This document shows positions 7,864-15,004 of a stretch of DNA of 45,016 nucleotides, piece by piece. Numbering within the stretch: the first letter of the stretch is position 1; every line of letters begins with the position of its first letter. The position numbers and the translations under genes were made by a program. The notes below the pieces were generated by a model. The model was not told the DNA's origin, ran no database searches, and was given only the letters and a program-made list of their open reading frames with translations. This stretch comes from a virus: positions 1-45,016 of the IMG/VR virus record IMGVR_UViG_3300022542_000176, one strand, 5' to 3'.

Positions 7864-9984
7864 ATGACTACTTCATTTCAACAAAGAAGGGATACGGCAG
7901 CTAATTGGACATCAAATGACACTGTTCTTTTGGCAGGGGAATGGGGGCTAGAAACTGATACCAATAAAGCCAAGTTTGGCGATGGCACTACTGCTTGGAC
8001 ATCGCTCGGATATTCAGCTATGGCAGGGGTTGATACAAGTGGAACACCCGTAGATAACGACTTTGCAAAGTTTACTGATGCCGATACAATCGAGGGGAGG
8101 TCTTATGCCGAAACCCTATCAGATTTAAGTGGGGAAGCCACATCCGCTTTTGACATAAACGGACAGGATATAACAAACGGCGGTGTTATATTCCTTACAG
8201 AACAAGCTGATGCTGAAGCCGATGTAGAAGGGAAAGGACAGGTTTGGGTAAATACCGCAACCCCTAATGAGTTATGGTTTACTAACGATGCTGGTACGGA
8301 TGCCCAGTTAGGCGTTGCTGGTGGTGCTCATGCTATTCTTGATGGTTCAACGCATAACGATTCTGTAGCTGATGCTGTAACCAGGGGTTCTATTATCATT
8401 GGTAACGCTACCCCTAAATGGGATGAGTTGGTTGTTGGTACTAACGGGCAGGTGTTGACTACAGACGGTACGGATATTTCCTGGGGGGCTGCTGGTACTG
8501 GGGATGTATCTAAGGTAGGCACTCCTGCTAATGACCAAGTTGGTGTTTGGACAGGAGATGGCACAATAGAGGGGGATGGCGACCTTACATTCGCTGGGCA
8601 AACCCTGACTGTTGGTACGGTTGATACTGACGAGGGCATATTAGTTCTCAATGCGGATGCTGACGCCGGAGGGAAGATACAACTCCACGTAGAAGGCGAC
8701 TCAGATGCGACTATTGCGAGTTTTGATATTGCACCTGTGGATGATGATTTACATATCGGGCCTTCCACTGACACGGATATGCTGAAGTTCAATGACTCAA
8801 CTTCGATACAAGCCACGAAACCCTTTATAGGGACTGAGATTGATGCAACTTCTGATTTTACTGTTGATGGACTAGTTCTAACCGCTGATACAGTTACCAA
8901 TGACGCAGCCCTGACTATCACTACAGGGGCAGGCGATATTCTTTTGACCCCCGCTGCTGCTGGAGATGTGAACATTCCTGTAAACATAGGCCTGGAGTTT
9001 GCAGGTGCGGAAAAGATAGAGTCTGACGGCACTGATTTGAATATAACAGTTGGTGCTACGGGCGATATTAACATAGGTGCTGATATAGGATTGACCTTTG
9101 GGGATGACGGAGAAAAGATAGAAGGCAATGGTACTGACCTTACCATAGCAGGTAATAATATCAATCTGACTGCTGCGGCAGACGTTATCGTACCTGTAAA
9201 TATAGGAGTTAAATTTGGTGATGGTGGAGAACATATTGAGACTGATAATACCGACTTCACTATTACCTCTGGCGGAGAACTCAATCTTACAGCAGCCTCA
9301 GATGTTGTAATCCCTGTTAATATAGGATTACATCTTGGAGATGGGGCGGAGAAGATTGAAAGTAACAATACAGACCTGACCATCAATTCAGGGGTTGACA
9401 TCAACCTTACCGCAACCGATGATGTTAATATCCCCTCTGCTGTCGGTGTCACATTTGGGAATGACGGGGAAAAGATTGAGGGCGATGGTACGGACATGAC
9501 CATAGCCTCCAGTGGTATCCTAAACATATCAGCCACGAATCATGTTCTTCTTGCGGAGGATACGTGTATCCAACTAGATACCGTTCTGAGTGCCGATGCC
9601 CATTTCTCAGGAATAATAGAATATGGTACGGCAGGAGCAACATTGGCTATTGGAGATATAGTCTATCTCCAAACGGCAGATACTAGATGGGAACTAGCGG
9701 GTTCTGACGATGGTGCTACGGGACACAACTTCAAGCTGGGAATGTGCGTCAAAACTGCTGCCAGTGATGGCGATGCCACGCTGATTCTATTATACGGCAA
9801 GATAAGGTCGGCAACGCTTCCTGCTTTAACAGTAGGTGCTCCAGTTTACCTGGGGACAACACTAGGAGATGTTCAAGTAGCTGCACCTTCTGGGTCTACA
9901 GATATAGTCAGGATAGTCGGTTATGGAAACACAGCCGAAGATTTGTTCTTCTGTCCTGAGAATGATTGGATAACACTTGCATAG
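7864..9984 (+). CDS. Large repetitive tail fibre (706 aa)
   Basis: AGGAGG lies 6 bases before ATG 7864. Residues 1-50 (FQQRRDTAANWTSNDTVLLAGEWGLETDT, KFGDGTTAWTSLGY) match the N-terminal domain shared by phage fibres and the major-tropism-determinant family. Residues about 365-570 hold five tandem ~35-40-residue repeats built as IPVNIGLxFGDGxEKIExDxTDLTI followed by INLTAxxDV. The C-terminus is a beta-rich domain (GAPVYLGTTLGDVQVAAPSGSTDIVRIVGYG) typical of fibre-end domains. A long trimeric stalk fibre is the likely role. Confidence 0.8.
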   Translation: MTTSFQQRRDTAANWTSNDTVLLAGEWGLETDTNKAKFGDGTTAWTSLGYSAMAGVDTSGTPVDNDFAKFTDADTIEGRSYAETLSDLSGEATSAFDINGQDITNGGVIFLTEQADAEADVEGKGQVWVNTATPNELWFTNDAGTDAQLGVAGGAHAILDGSTHNDSVADAVTRGSIIIGNATPKWDELVVGTNGQVLTTDGTDISWGAAGTGDVSKVGTPANDQVGVWTGDGTIEGDGDLTFAGQTLTVGTVDTDEGILVLNADADAGGKIQLHVEGDSDATIASFDIAPVDDDLHIGPSTDTDMLKFNDSTSIQATKPFIGTEIDATSDFTVDGLVLTADTVTNDAALTITTGAGDILLTPAAAGDVNIPVNIGLEFAGAEKIESDGTDLNITVGATGDINIGADIGLTFGDDGEKIEGNGTDLTIAGNNINLTAAADVIVPVNIGVKFGDGGEHIETDNTDFTITSGGELNLTAASDVVIPVNIGLHLGDGAEKIESNNTDLTINSGVDINLTATDDVNIPSAVGVTFGNDGEKIEGDGTDMTIASSGILNISATNHVLLAEDTCIQLDTVLSADAHFSGIIEYGTAGATLAIGDIVYLQTADTRWELAGSDDGATGHNFKLGMCVKTAASDGDATLILLYGKIRSATLPALTVGAPVYLGTTLGDVQVAAPSGSTDIVRIVGYGNTAEDLFFCPENDWITLA

Positions 9985-10002
9985 ATTGATAGGAGATAGA
10001 CT

Positions 10003-11034
10003 ATGGCATGGCTTACAAATTGGACATACCGTAAAGAAATAACAGTAACAAACGAAAATGCGGATTACCAGACAAAGGTTCTAGTTGGTGAATCCTCTGG
10101 GGCATCAGGTGAAGAGGTTGATTGTGGTGGTCATGTTGCTGCTGACTTTGACGATTTGAGATTTACCGCTGCTGATGGCTCAACATTACTTGATTATTGG
10201 ATTGAGAGTATAACAGGCACTACTCCTAATGGACTCGCTACTGTCTGGGTGCAGAATAACGCCACACCTGACGCTACATTATATATGTATTATAGTGGAA
10301 CAGAAACCGCAGTCACTGATGGAGCAGCTACCTTTATAGTCTTTGATAATTTTGAGCGAGGTAATGATGGTGATGAAATAGGAGGAAGTTGGACTGAGGT
10401 ACAAGGCGTTGTAGAAATTTCTACAGGACAAGACATAGGAGATGTAACTGGATATACAGGTACTCGAAGTATGAAATTAGAGGGGGGTGCAACTCTACCA
10501 ATAGTTTCTATCCCTGCCACTGCAAGTGATAACATTGCTATTCGCCTTCGGGCATATAAAGAGGATGCCTCTAAGTTTTATTGGATTCATGGGAATGGCA
10601 CTTATCATACACAGGTTGTTTATGACACAGATGAAGATATAGAGTATTACGATACTGGATGGAATGATACGGGAGATAATATAGTTGCAGACACATGGCA
10701 ATTAGTTGAATTTAATGACTTTTCTTGGGCTACGCCCAATTTTGATATATGGCACAATGATGCAGAAATACAGGCAAATGCTACGATGGTGACTGCATCA
10801 ACTTATGAGAATGAAGTTCGATTCCTTGGTACATCTAGTGGACTAGATACATGGATAGATGATTTTATAGTCCGCAAATGGACAGCCACAGAACCCTCTT
10901 TTGCTTTTGGGAGTGAGACAACAGAAGGTTGGGCTAACATCTCTCATATCAAAGGCATTGCTGCTGCTTCTATATCTCATAAAAAGGGGATAGCTGTAGC
11001 AAGTATATCTCATGTGAAGGGAGTAGCAGTCTAA
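10003..11034 (+). CDS. DUF2341-type/lectin-like fibre protein with C-terminal short repeats
   Basis: The 343-aa product has an N-terminal DUF2341-like segment (TNWTYRKEITVTNENADYQTKVLV ... DLRFTAADGSTLLDYWIES ... VWVQN ... LYMYYSG), a domain seen in secreted and surface proteins. Residues about 120-305 resemble a concanavalin-like jelly roll (FDNFERG, SGLDTWIDDFIVRKW). The last ~35 residues are three near-repeats of ISHxKGIAxAS. Last gene of the structural operon, followed by terminators. Probable carbohydrate-binding tail component; the role of the repeats is unknown. Confidence 0.7.
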   Translation: MAWLTNWTYRKEITVTNENADYQTKVLVGESSGASGEEVDCGGHVAADFDDLRFTAADGSTLLDYWIESITGTTPNGLATVWVQNNATPDATLYMYYSGTETAVTDGAATFIVFDNFERGNDGDEIGGSWTEVQGVVEISTGQDIGDVTGYTGTRSMKLEGGATLPIVSIPATASDNIAIRLRAYKEDASKFYWIHGNGTYHTQVVYDTDEDIEYYDTGWNDTGDNIVADTWQLVEFNDFSWATPNFDIWHNDAEIQANATMVTASTYENEVRFLGTSSGLDTWIDDFIVRKWTATEPSFAFGSETTEGWANISHIKGIAAASISHKKGIAVASISHVKGVAV

Positions 11035-11294
11035 AAGAAAAGACTTTGATTGGTTAAAGAGATATTAGGGATTTGCTCTAATCACGCCCTGAGAGACTGC
11101 TTAGAGGGCATTGGCAGCATAAGACATAGAGAGATGTATCAAGGGGGCATCCAACCCTCATTAAATCAAAAATTAGCTATGAGCATAAATGAAACTCAGG
11201 AAAATAGGAGGGATTAAGTCTGGAACTATATGGATTTTACTAAACATCAAAAGTTATTACATTAAATTGACTCTTTCTTGGCATTTTAATAAAT
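11035..11294 (+). other. Gene-free interval downstream of the structural operon
   Basis: About 260 bases without a credible ORF on either strand. A GGAGGG at 11207-11212 leads only to tiny ORFs (12 codons or fewer). Short possible stems (GCCCT/AGGGC around 11086-11110) are present but weak. A -35-like TTGACT lies at 11267-11272 with only a poor -10, so a promoter for the following RNA modules is possible but unproven. Confidence 0.5.
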
Positions 11295-11355
11295 CTTGAG
11301 GACACGGAAATCAGCCTCAAGTGTAACCCAACCGTAAGGTTGGGAATATTTTTTT
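11295..11355 (+). terminator. Two-hairpin module 1 ending in a Rho-independent terminator
   Basis: Hairpin A is CTTGAGG (11295-11301) with CCTCAAG (11315-11321). Hairpin B is CCCAACC, loop GTAA, GGTTGGG (11327-11344), a perfect 7-bp stem with a GNRA-type tetraloop, followed by AATA and seven T. Hairpin B is a textbook intrinsic terminator and would end transcription from the structural operon. Confidence 0.85.
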
Positions 11356-11361
11356 ATGCCC

Positions 11362-11436
11362 TATGCTCCAAATAATGAGTATGAGTCCCAAACTTTGAGC
11401 ATAAGCCGAGCCAGAAGGTTCGGCAATCTTTTTTTA
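11362..11436 (+). terminator. Two-hairpin module 2 ending in a second terminator
   Basis: Hairpin A pairs TATGCTC (11362-11368) with GAGCATA (11397-11403), extended by AAA/TTT across a one-base bulge. Hairpin B pairs GCCGAGCC with GGTTCGGC (11405-11424, one G-U pair) around loop AGAA and is followed by AATC and eight T. The arrangement copies module 1: an upstream hairpin plus terminator. It separates late from early transcription. Confidence 0.85.
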
Positions 11437-11486
11437 TTTTCTTTTTTGCCGATGACTTTACGAACAGAATAGCTTTAATATGGCTA

Positions 11487-11515
11487 TTGACAGGCATTTT
11501 TATAGATGATAAACT
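11487..11515 (+). promoter_or_regulatory. Sigma70-type promoter for the rightward early operon
   Basis: TTGACA at 11487-11492 (perfect -35), a 17-bp spacer, then TAAACT at 11510-11515 (4/6 match to TATAAT). Transcription would begin near 11522, just before the first early gene and just after two terminators. A second TTGACA at 11517-11522 has no matching -10. Confidence 0.7.
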
Positions 11516-11527
11516 ATTGACAAGCAA

Positions 11528-11713
11528 ATGAATAAAAGGGAACAGATGCTTTATTTGAAATACAGGCCACCTTATAAAAGGTGGACGTATGCGGAAATGG
11601 GGATTTTCTTTGGTGGGATCTCTCGCCAAAGAGTTCATCAGATAATAAGCAACCATAATTGGACAGGCAAGCGGGGGCGACCAAGGAAAAGTGAACTACC
11701 TTGGGAGGTATAA
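11528..11713 (+). CDS. Small sigma-region-4-like HTH regulator
   Basis: The product of up to 61 aa contains a helix-turn-helix of the sigma70 region-4 kind (RWTYAEMGIFFGGISRQRVHQIISNH, in two pieces around residues 18-43) followed by a basic AT-hook-like KRGRPRK. The ATG at 11528 would lie only ~6 nt from the predicted transcription start and has no ribosome site; the in-frame ATG at 11546 (AAAGGGAACAG upstream) may be the real start. First gene of the early operon, so a transcription regulator role is plausible. Confidence 0.65.
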   Translation: MNKREQMLYLKYRPPYKRWTYAEMGIFFGGISRQRVHQIISNHNWTGKRGRPRKSELPWEV

Positions 11714-12154
11714 ATGAGAGAGATTAAACTCAAAGCGTGGGATAAAGAACGCCATAAATTTATACCTTTTGTGGCAAGGGCAGAAAATGGAGACTTACTT
11801 CAAATTAACGGAGGCTGGATAAACACAGAAAGAATAGAGTGGATATTATACACAGGACTCTCCGACAAGAATAGTGTTGAGATATTTGAGGGGGATATTC
11901 TCAAATATACCTATCCTGCTGGCTATGCCTTGTGTGAAGTTAGATTTGGTAAATGGGATAATGGCGAAACCTATGAGGATTATGAAGGTGGATATGGTTG
12001 GTTTATCAAGGAATACGCACACTATAAATTTAAAGATAGCAACCGAGAAACCATTGAAGTTAGATTGAGTGGCATAACAGGATACCCTCTTAATCAGCAT
12101 AAGCATGAAGTCATCGGTAACATAAAGGAAAATCCCGATTTACTGGAGGTGTAA
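11714..12154 (+). CDS. YopX-family phage protein
   Basis: The 146-aa product has the YopX signature: N-terminal REIKLKAWDKERHKF, then ILYTGLSDKNSVEIFEGDIL near residues 45-65, and C-terminal HEVIGNIKENPDLLEV. Members are common in phages of Firmicutes and others; their biochemical role is not known. It directly abuts the HTH gene (GGGAGGT ribosome site within it) and its TAATG overlaps the next start. Confidence 0.85.
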   Translation: MREIKLKAWDKERHKFIPFVARAENGDLLQINGGWINTERIEWILYTGLSDKNSVEIFEGDILKYTYPAGYALCEVRFGKWDNGETYEDYEGGYGWFIKEYAHYKFKDSNRETIEVRLSGITGYPLNQHKHEVIGNIKENPDLLEV

Positions 12155-12393
12155 TGAATTGGCTAGAAGGTTTTCCTTTTAGAAGAAGAATAATCTCTAA
12201 GGAAAACCCATACCATTTCATTCCTATGATTGATTTTGTCCCTGGTGGTATCCAAGGTGCTGATTTCTACTTCACGGAAGAAGATGGTATTACAAAGGTT
12301 GATGTAGAAACTCATTACATAGAAGGAAAACTCTATTATGATTTACCAGTGGGTAAGCCGTTTTATATTTACTATAAGAAGGGGGCGAAATGA
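12154..12393 (+). CDS. Hypothetical small protein (79 aa)
   Basis: Starts at an ATG overlapping the previous stop. Alternating beta-type sequence with many aromatics (PYHFIPMIDFVPGG, ADFYFTEEDGITKVDVETHYI, KLYYDLPVGKPFYIYYKKGAK). No family recognised. The next gene overlaps it by 4 bases. Confidence 0.65.
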   Translation: MNWLEGFPFRRRIISKENPYHFIPMIDFVPGGIQGADFYFTEEDGITKVDVETHYIEGKLYYDLPVGKPFYIYYKKGAK

Positions 12394-12572
12394 TAGAAAA
12401 CGAAACTCTTATAGCTGAGAACGTAGAAGTTGACATAGAGACTCTAATTAACGCCCAATCTCACCCTAGTATGCACGCAATAAGTAAGGCGAAGGATAAG
12501 GTTGTAGAAGCCTTTATAGATGCACTTTACCCTGAAGATAGAGAAAAACTAGAGGCGTATAAGAACCAGTAA
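12390..12572 (+). CDS. Hypothetical small acidic helical protein (60 aa)
   Basis: ATGA overlap with the upstream stop and a GGGGGCG site before it. Sequence is helical and acidic (IENETLIAENVEVDIETLINA ... KDKVVEAFIDALYPEDREKLEAYK). No family recognised. Confidence 0.65.
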   Translation: MIENETLIAENVEVDIETLINAQSHPSMHAISKAKDKVVEAFIDALYPEDREKLEAYKNQ

Positions 12573-12583
12573 GGGAGGGAGAA

Positions 12584-12790
12584 ATGATTTGCCCATTCAA
12601 GTTTGGTAAAAATACGACTTTTGATGGCACACTTCTAATACCTTATTGCCAATGCGAGGAAGAAGAGTGTGCGTGGTGGAGTAAGCAGTATAAGGCGTGT
12701 TGGATAGCTGTTGAATCATACGAGGAGCGGGCTAGGCTATCCTGTCAAATGGCATTAAAGCAGAAAAGGAAGAGCGATGACCATACTTAA
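12584..12790 (+). CDS. Cys-rich small phage protein (68 aa)
   Basis: AAGGGAGGGAGAA precedes the ATG. Cysteines at residues 3, 23, 28, 39 and 53 in a CPFKF ... YCQCEEEECAWW ... ACW arrangement suggest metal binding. This type (CPFKF, then CECEKExCAWW) recurs in phage early regions but has no known function. Confidence 0.65.
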   Translation: MICPFKFGKNTTFDGTLLIPYCQCEEEECAWWSKQYKACWIAVESYEERARLSCQMALKQKRKSDDHT

Positions 12791-13046
12791 ATTTGATACA
12801 GAAGGAATAACCTCTTGCCCGATGAATGAGACAGCGACAAAGAAAGAATGTTGGGACTGTAAATATTACAAAGAAATAAAAACGGGTAGGTTTGGCTTAT
12901 CGGGAGTTACTTGGTATATGCCGACTTGTACCTATAAAGATGTATTCCTAGAGAAGGAAGAGGTAGAGACAGTAGATAGTATTATGCCCTATCCTAACCA
13001 TTATAGTTCTGGACAACCCGCACCCTTTTGTAAACCAGGTGAATGA
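12777..13046 (+). CDS. Cys-rich small protein (89 aa)
   Basis: Overlaps the previous gene by 14 bases. Cysteines occur as CPMNE, CWDCKYYKE, CTYKD and FCKPGE, an arrangement compatible with one zinc site. The stretch KECWDCKYYKEI resembles short phage proteins beginning 'CxxCKYYxxx'. No function known. Confidence 0.6.
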   Translation: MTILKFDTEGITSCPMNETATKKECWDCKYYKEIKTGRFGLSGVTWYMPTCTYKDVFLEKEEVETVDSIMPYPNHYSSGQPAPFCKPGE

Positions 13047-13055
13047 GGAGAAAGA

Positions 13056-13235
13056 ATGAACGAGATAAGATTCTGCCGAAATTGTATCCAGTGGCACACA
13101 ACAAGAGCGTGGAAAGGGAATTGTAGGGAGCATCCTTGGGAGAGTGATAAATATAGCCAAGAGGCTAGTGCGGGTGATTGCCCTGATTATGTTGATAAAC
13201 ACGCTAAGTATAAAGTAGCTTTGAAGGAGGGCTAA
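13056..13235 (+). CDS. Cys/His-rich small protein (59 aa)
   Basis: ATG 13056 has GAGGAG 6 bases upstream; the TAA at 13233-13235 directly abuts the next ATG. Contains CRNCIQWH, NCREHP and DCPDYV, plausible zinc ligands. Related in style to the two preceding Cys-rich genes, perhaps a local gene family. Confidence 0.65.
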   Translation: MNEIRFCRNCIQWHTTRAWKGNCREHPWESDKYSQEASAGDCPDYVDKHAKYKVALKEG

Positions 13236-13499
13236 ATGAAGCTAAAGGATAAAGCAATATCTCTTATTGAGACATTGGTTTCCGATGATCTTTCCGAGAG
13301 ATTGGAATATGATACAGTTATGGATAGGCCAATCCACTTACCCCCTGAAGATATAAGGGTGTTAGCAAATAAGTTAAGCACTATTTATAAAATAGCTCAT
13401 TCGGTGCGGGAAGATGCTATCTGTTATGAAGTTCATGGTGATTGGCGGGAAGAGATAAGTAAGCTGTATCGCCGATACAAAAAGGCTAAACTAATTTAA
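13236..13499 (+). CDS. Hypothetical helical protein (87 aa)
   Basis: GAAGGAGGGCTAA precedes the ATG. Mainly helical and charged (KDKAISLIETLVSDDLSERLEYD, then LPPEDIRVLANKLSTIYKIAHSV and EEISKLYRRYKKAKLI). No family recognised. Confidence 0.65.
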   Translation: MKLKDKAISLIETLVSDDLSERLEYDTVMDRPIHLPPEDIRVLANKLSTIYKIAHSVREDAICYEVHGDWREEISKLYRRYKKAKLI

Positions 13500-13510
13500 G
13501 GAGATTTAAA

Positions 13511-13930
13511 ATGAAGGTATTAAACATCGAAGAGCTAAAGAAAACAGATGGTAGTTCATACTGGCAAGTAACTATACCCAAGAAGGATGGCACACCATCT
13601 GGAAGCCCTCTAGTAGAATGGACTAAACCCACTTATCTAAAAGGCGATGAATTGCCCTTTGAAGTGGAATTGATGAAACCTGTGAAGGAGAGATGGTATT
13701 ACAAGAGAAGGGAAGCTGCGATTTCACCGTCTGGGGAAAAAGCCCAAAGTAGTGAAACTAGACCTCGCTATTCCAAGAACGATGATGCCATTCTGCAAGC
13801 AGTAGCCTTTAAGGGTGCTATTGAACTAGAAAAGCACCATTATGTTCCTGAAGGAAAGGTAGATACAGATAGAGTATTAAGGGCTACCAAGGCGTTCTTT
13901 GACGGACTAAAGAAAATGTTAGCAGATTGA
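13511..13930 (+). CDS. Phage early protein, possible single-stranded-DNA-binding type
   Basis: The 139-aa product has a beta-rich N-terminal half (SYWQVTIPKKDGTPSGSPLVEWTKP, EVELMKPVKERWYYKR), a short Ser/Gly linker (SPSGEKAQSSE), then a helical C-terminal domain (KNDDAILQAVAFKGAIELEK, RVLRATKAFFDGLKKMLAD). A beta domain plus linker plus C-terminal helices near the replication genes would fit a DNA-binding accessory protein, but this is an inference from shape and position only. Confidence 0.55.
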   Translation: MKVLNIEELKKTDGSSYWQVTIPKKDGTPSGSPLVEWTKPTYLKGDELPFEVELMKPVKERWYYKRREAAISPSGEKAQSSETRPRYSKNDDAILQAVAFKGAIELEKHHYVPEGKVDTDRVLRATKAFFDGLKKMLAD

Positions 13931-13945
13931 GAAAAGGAGACTAAA

Positions 13946-14086
13946 ATGGAATATGTAAAAGGGACTCAGGATTTAATAAAGATTACCCAAAATGCCCGTA
14001 GGAAAGTGGCGAAATGGCCTAGATGGAAGCGAGCCTTAAAATTAACTAAGTATTCCACTGGCTTTATCGTTCTGGGTAATTTATAA
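13946..14086 (+). CDS. Small basic protein (46 aa)
   Basis: AAAAGGAGACTAAA precedes ATG 13946. Strongly basic in the middle (NARRKVAKWPRWKRALKLTK). Could bind nucleic acid. No family recognised. Confidence 0.55.
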   Translation: MEYVKGTQDLIKITQNARRKVAKWPRWKRALKLTKYSTGFIVLGNL

Positions 14087-14109
14087 ACTGCTAGAAAAGG
14101 AGAAGGAAA

Positions 14110-14385
14110 ATGGATGAATATGAAAAGGCAAGAGAGGAGATAGCAATTCAAATCTGTGACGAGTATGGAGGCGACAACTGGACAGACTTGCCAGAGGGGG
14201 AAAGACAAGACATATATCAATTAGCCACCCAAATCCTCTCCCTTGTAGAGATAAAGTCAGATGACCAGAGCTTGCCCTACCTCTACGAGAGGGACTACGA
14301 AGGTTTTAAGGGAGCATCTTCAAAAGCCCAAGAGGCTATGCTCAAGGTAGGCTTTGTTAAAGTAATCCCCCATGAAAGAACATAA
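14110..14385 (+). CDS. Hypothetical acidic protein (91 aa)
   Basis: GAAAAGGAGAAGGAAA precedes the ATG. Helical, acidic N-terminus (DEYEKAREEIAIQICDEYGG) and middle (QDIYQLATQILSLVEIKSDDQ). Overlaps the next gene by 14 bases. No family recognised. Confidence 0.65.
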   Translation: MDEYEKAREEIAIQICDEYGGDNWTDLPEGERQDIYQLATQILSLVEIKSDDQSLPYLYERDYEGFKGASSKAQEAMLKVGFVKVIPHERT

Positions 14386-14575
14386 ACACCACTATAGGTT
14401 AGACAGCCACAGCTTCGGCAGGTGTATGTACGAAGGCTGCGATGCTACGAAACAGTTTCCTATTGATACCCCGAAGTGGAGAGCCAGTGAAGTTAGAGAT
14501 ATTGAGAACTTACCACCTATCCAGGGTGTTGATACTTATTCTCTAGGAGGAATGCCTGAAGTAAAAAGGGGGTAG
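14372..14575 (+). CDS. Short His/Cys zinc-binding-like protein (67 aa)
   Basis: N-terminal HKHHYRLDSHSFGRCMYEGCDATKQFP (in two parts: HKHHYRLDSHSF, then GRCMYEGCDA) matches small phage/bacterial proteins whose His and Cys pairs form one zinc knuckle. The rest is unstructured and ends LGGMPEVKRG. Role unknown. Confidence 0.6.
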   Translation: MKEHKHHYRLDSHSFGRCMYEGCDATKQFPIDTPKWRASEVRDIENLPPIQGVDTYSLGGMPEVKRG

Positions 14576-14576
14576 T

Positions 14577-14858
14577 ATGAATTTTGAATCTTACGAAGGG
14601 AGGGTTGTATCTGTTTTAATCATGGGCAAGGATAACCAGCAGGAAAATTATGTAGGGGTAGTCTGTATAGTTGAGGATGGGTTTATGGTGCTAGATGTAT
14701 CAGGAATTCATTCATTCCTTGACGAGGTCAATTTCCGCACAGAATTAATACAGAGCATTTGGGTATATCGTGAGTCTGATATAAAAAAGATGACAAAGGG
14801 CAGAAAGGTACAAGTCCGAGATAAGTATGAACTTGGGTATGGGCGTAAGCTAAAGTGA
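14577..14858 (+). CDS. Hypothetical beta-rich protein (93 aa)
   Basis: The ATG follows the previous TAG by one base, with AAAAAGGGGG upstream. Beta-type sequence (YEGRVVSVLIMGK, NYVGVVCIVEDGFMVLDVSG) resembling a small SH3-like or OB barrel, with a basic tail. Last gene before the putative origin. No family recognised. Confidence 0.6.
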   Translation: MNFESYEGRVVSVLIMGKDNQQENYVGVVCIVEDGFMVLDVSGIHSFLDEVNFRTELIQSIWVYRESDIKKMTKGRKVQVRDKYELGYGRKLK

Positions 14859-14968
14859 TAAGATATTACTATAAGATAGTAATTAGGGATGGGAGGGGAT
14901 ATATTATTTAAGCTCCTATCTTTTAAGGAAATTTATGAGCGGAAGCGTTACAGGGGCGTTATAAGAAA

Positions 14969-15004
14969 GTGACTGACAGTTACAAATCGTTACAAAGCGT
15001 GACA
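14969..15004 (+). repeat. Iteron cluster 1: four GTKAC-type repeats at 10-bp phase
   Basis: GTGACT at 14969, GTTACA at 14979, GTTACA at 14989 and GTGACA at 14999 start at exact 10-bp steps. Because 10 is not a multiple of 3, the pattern does not come from repeated amino acids, so it is a DNA-level signal. The first unit includes the GTG start codon of the ATPase gene. An extra GTTACA lies at 14947. Confidence 0.85.

Noticed and set aside
8328-9536. 402-aa minus-strand open frame opposite the large fibre
   Set aside because: Shadow of the repetitive fibre gene: composition follows the sense codon repeats, no ribosome site, nothing recognisable.
11517-11522. Second early promoter from the second TTGACA
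   Set aside because: No acceptable -10 at 16-18 bp downstream.
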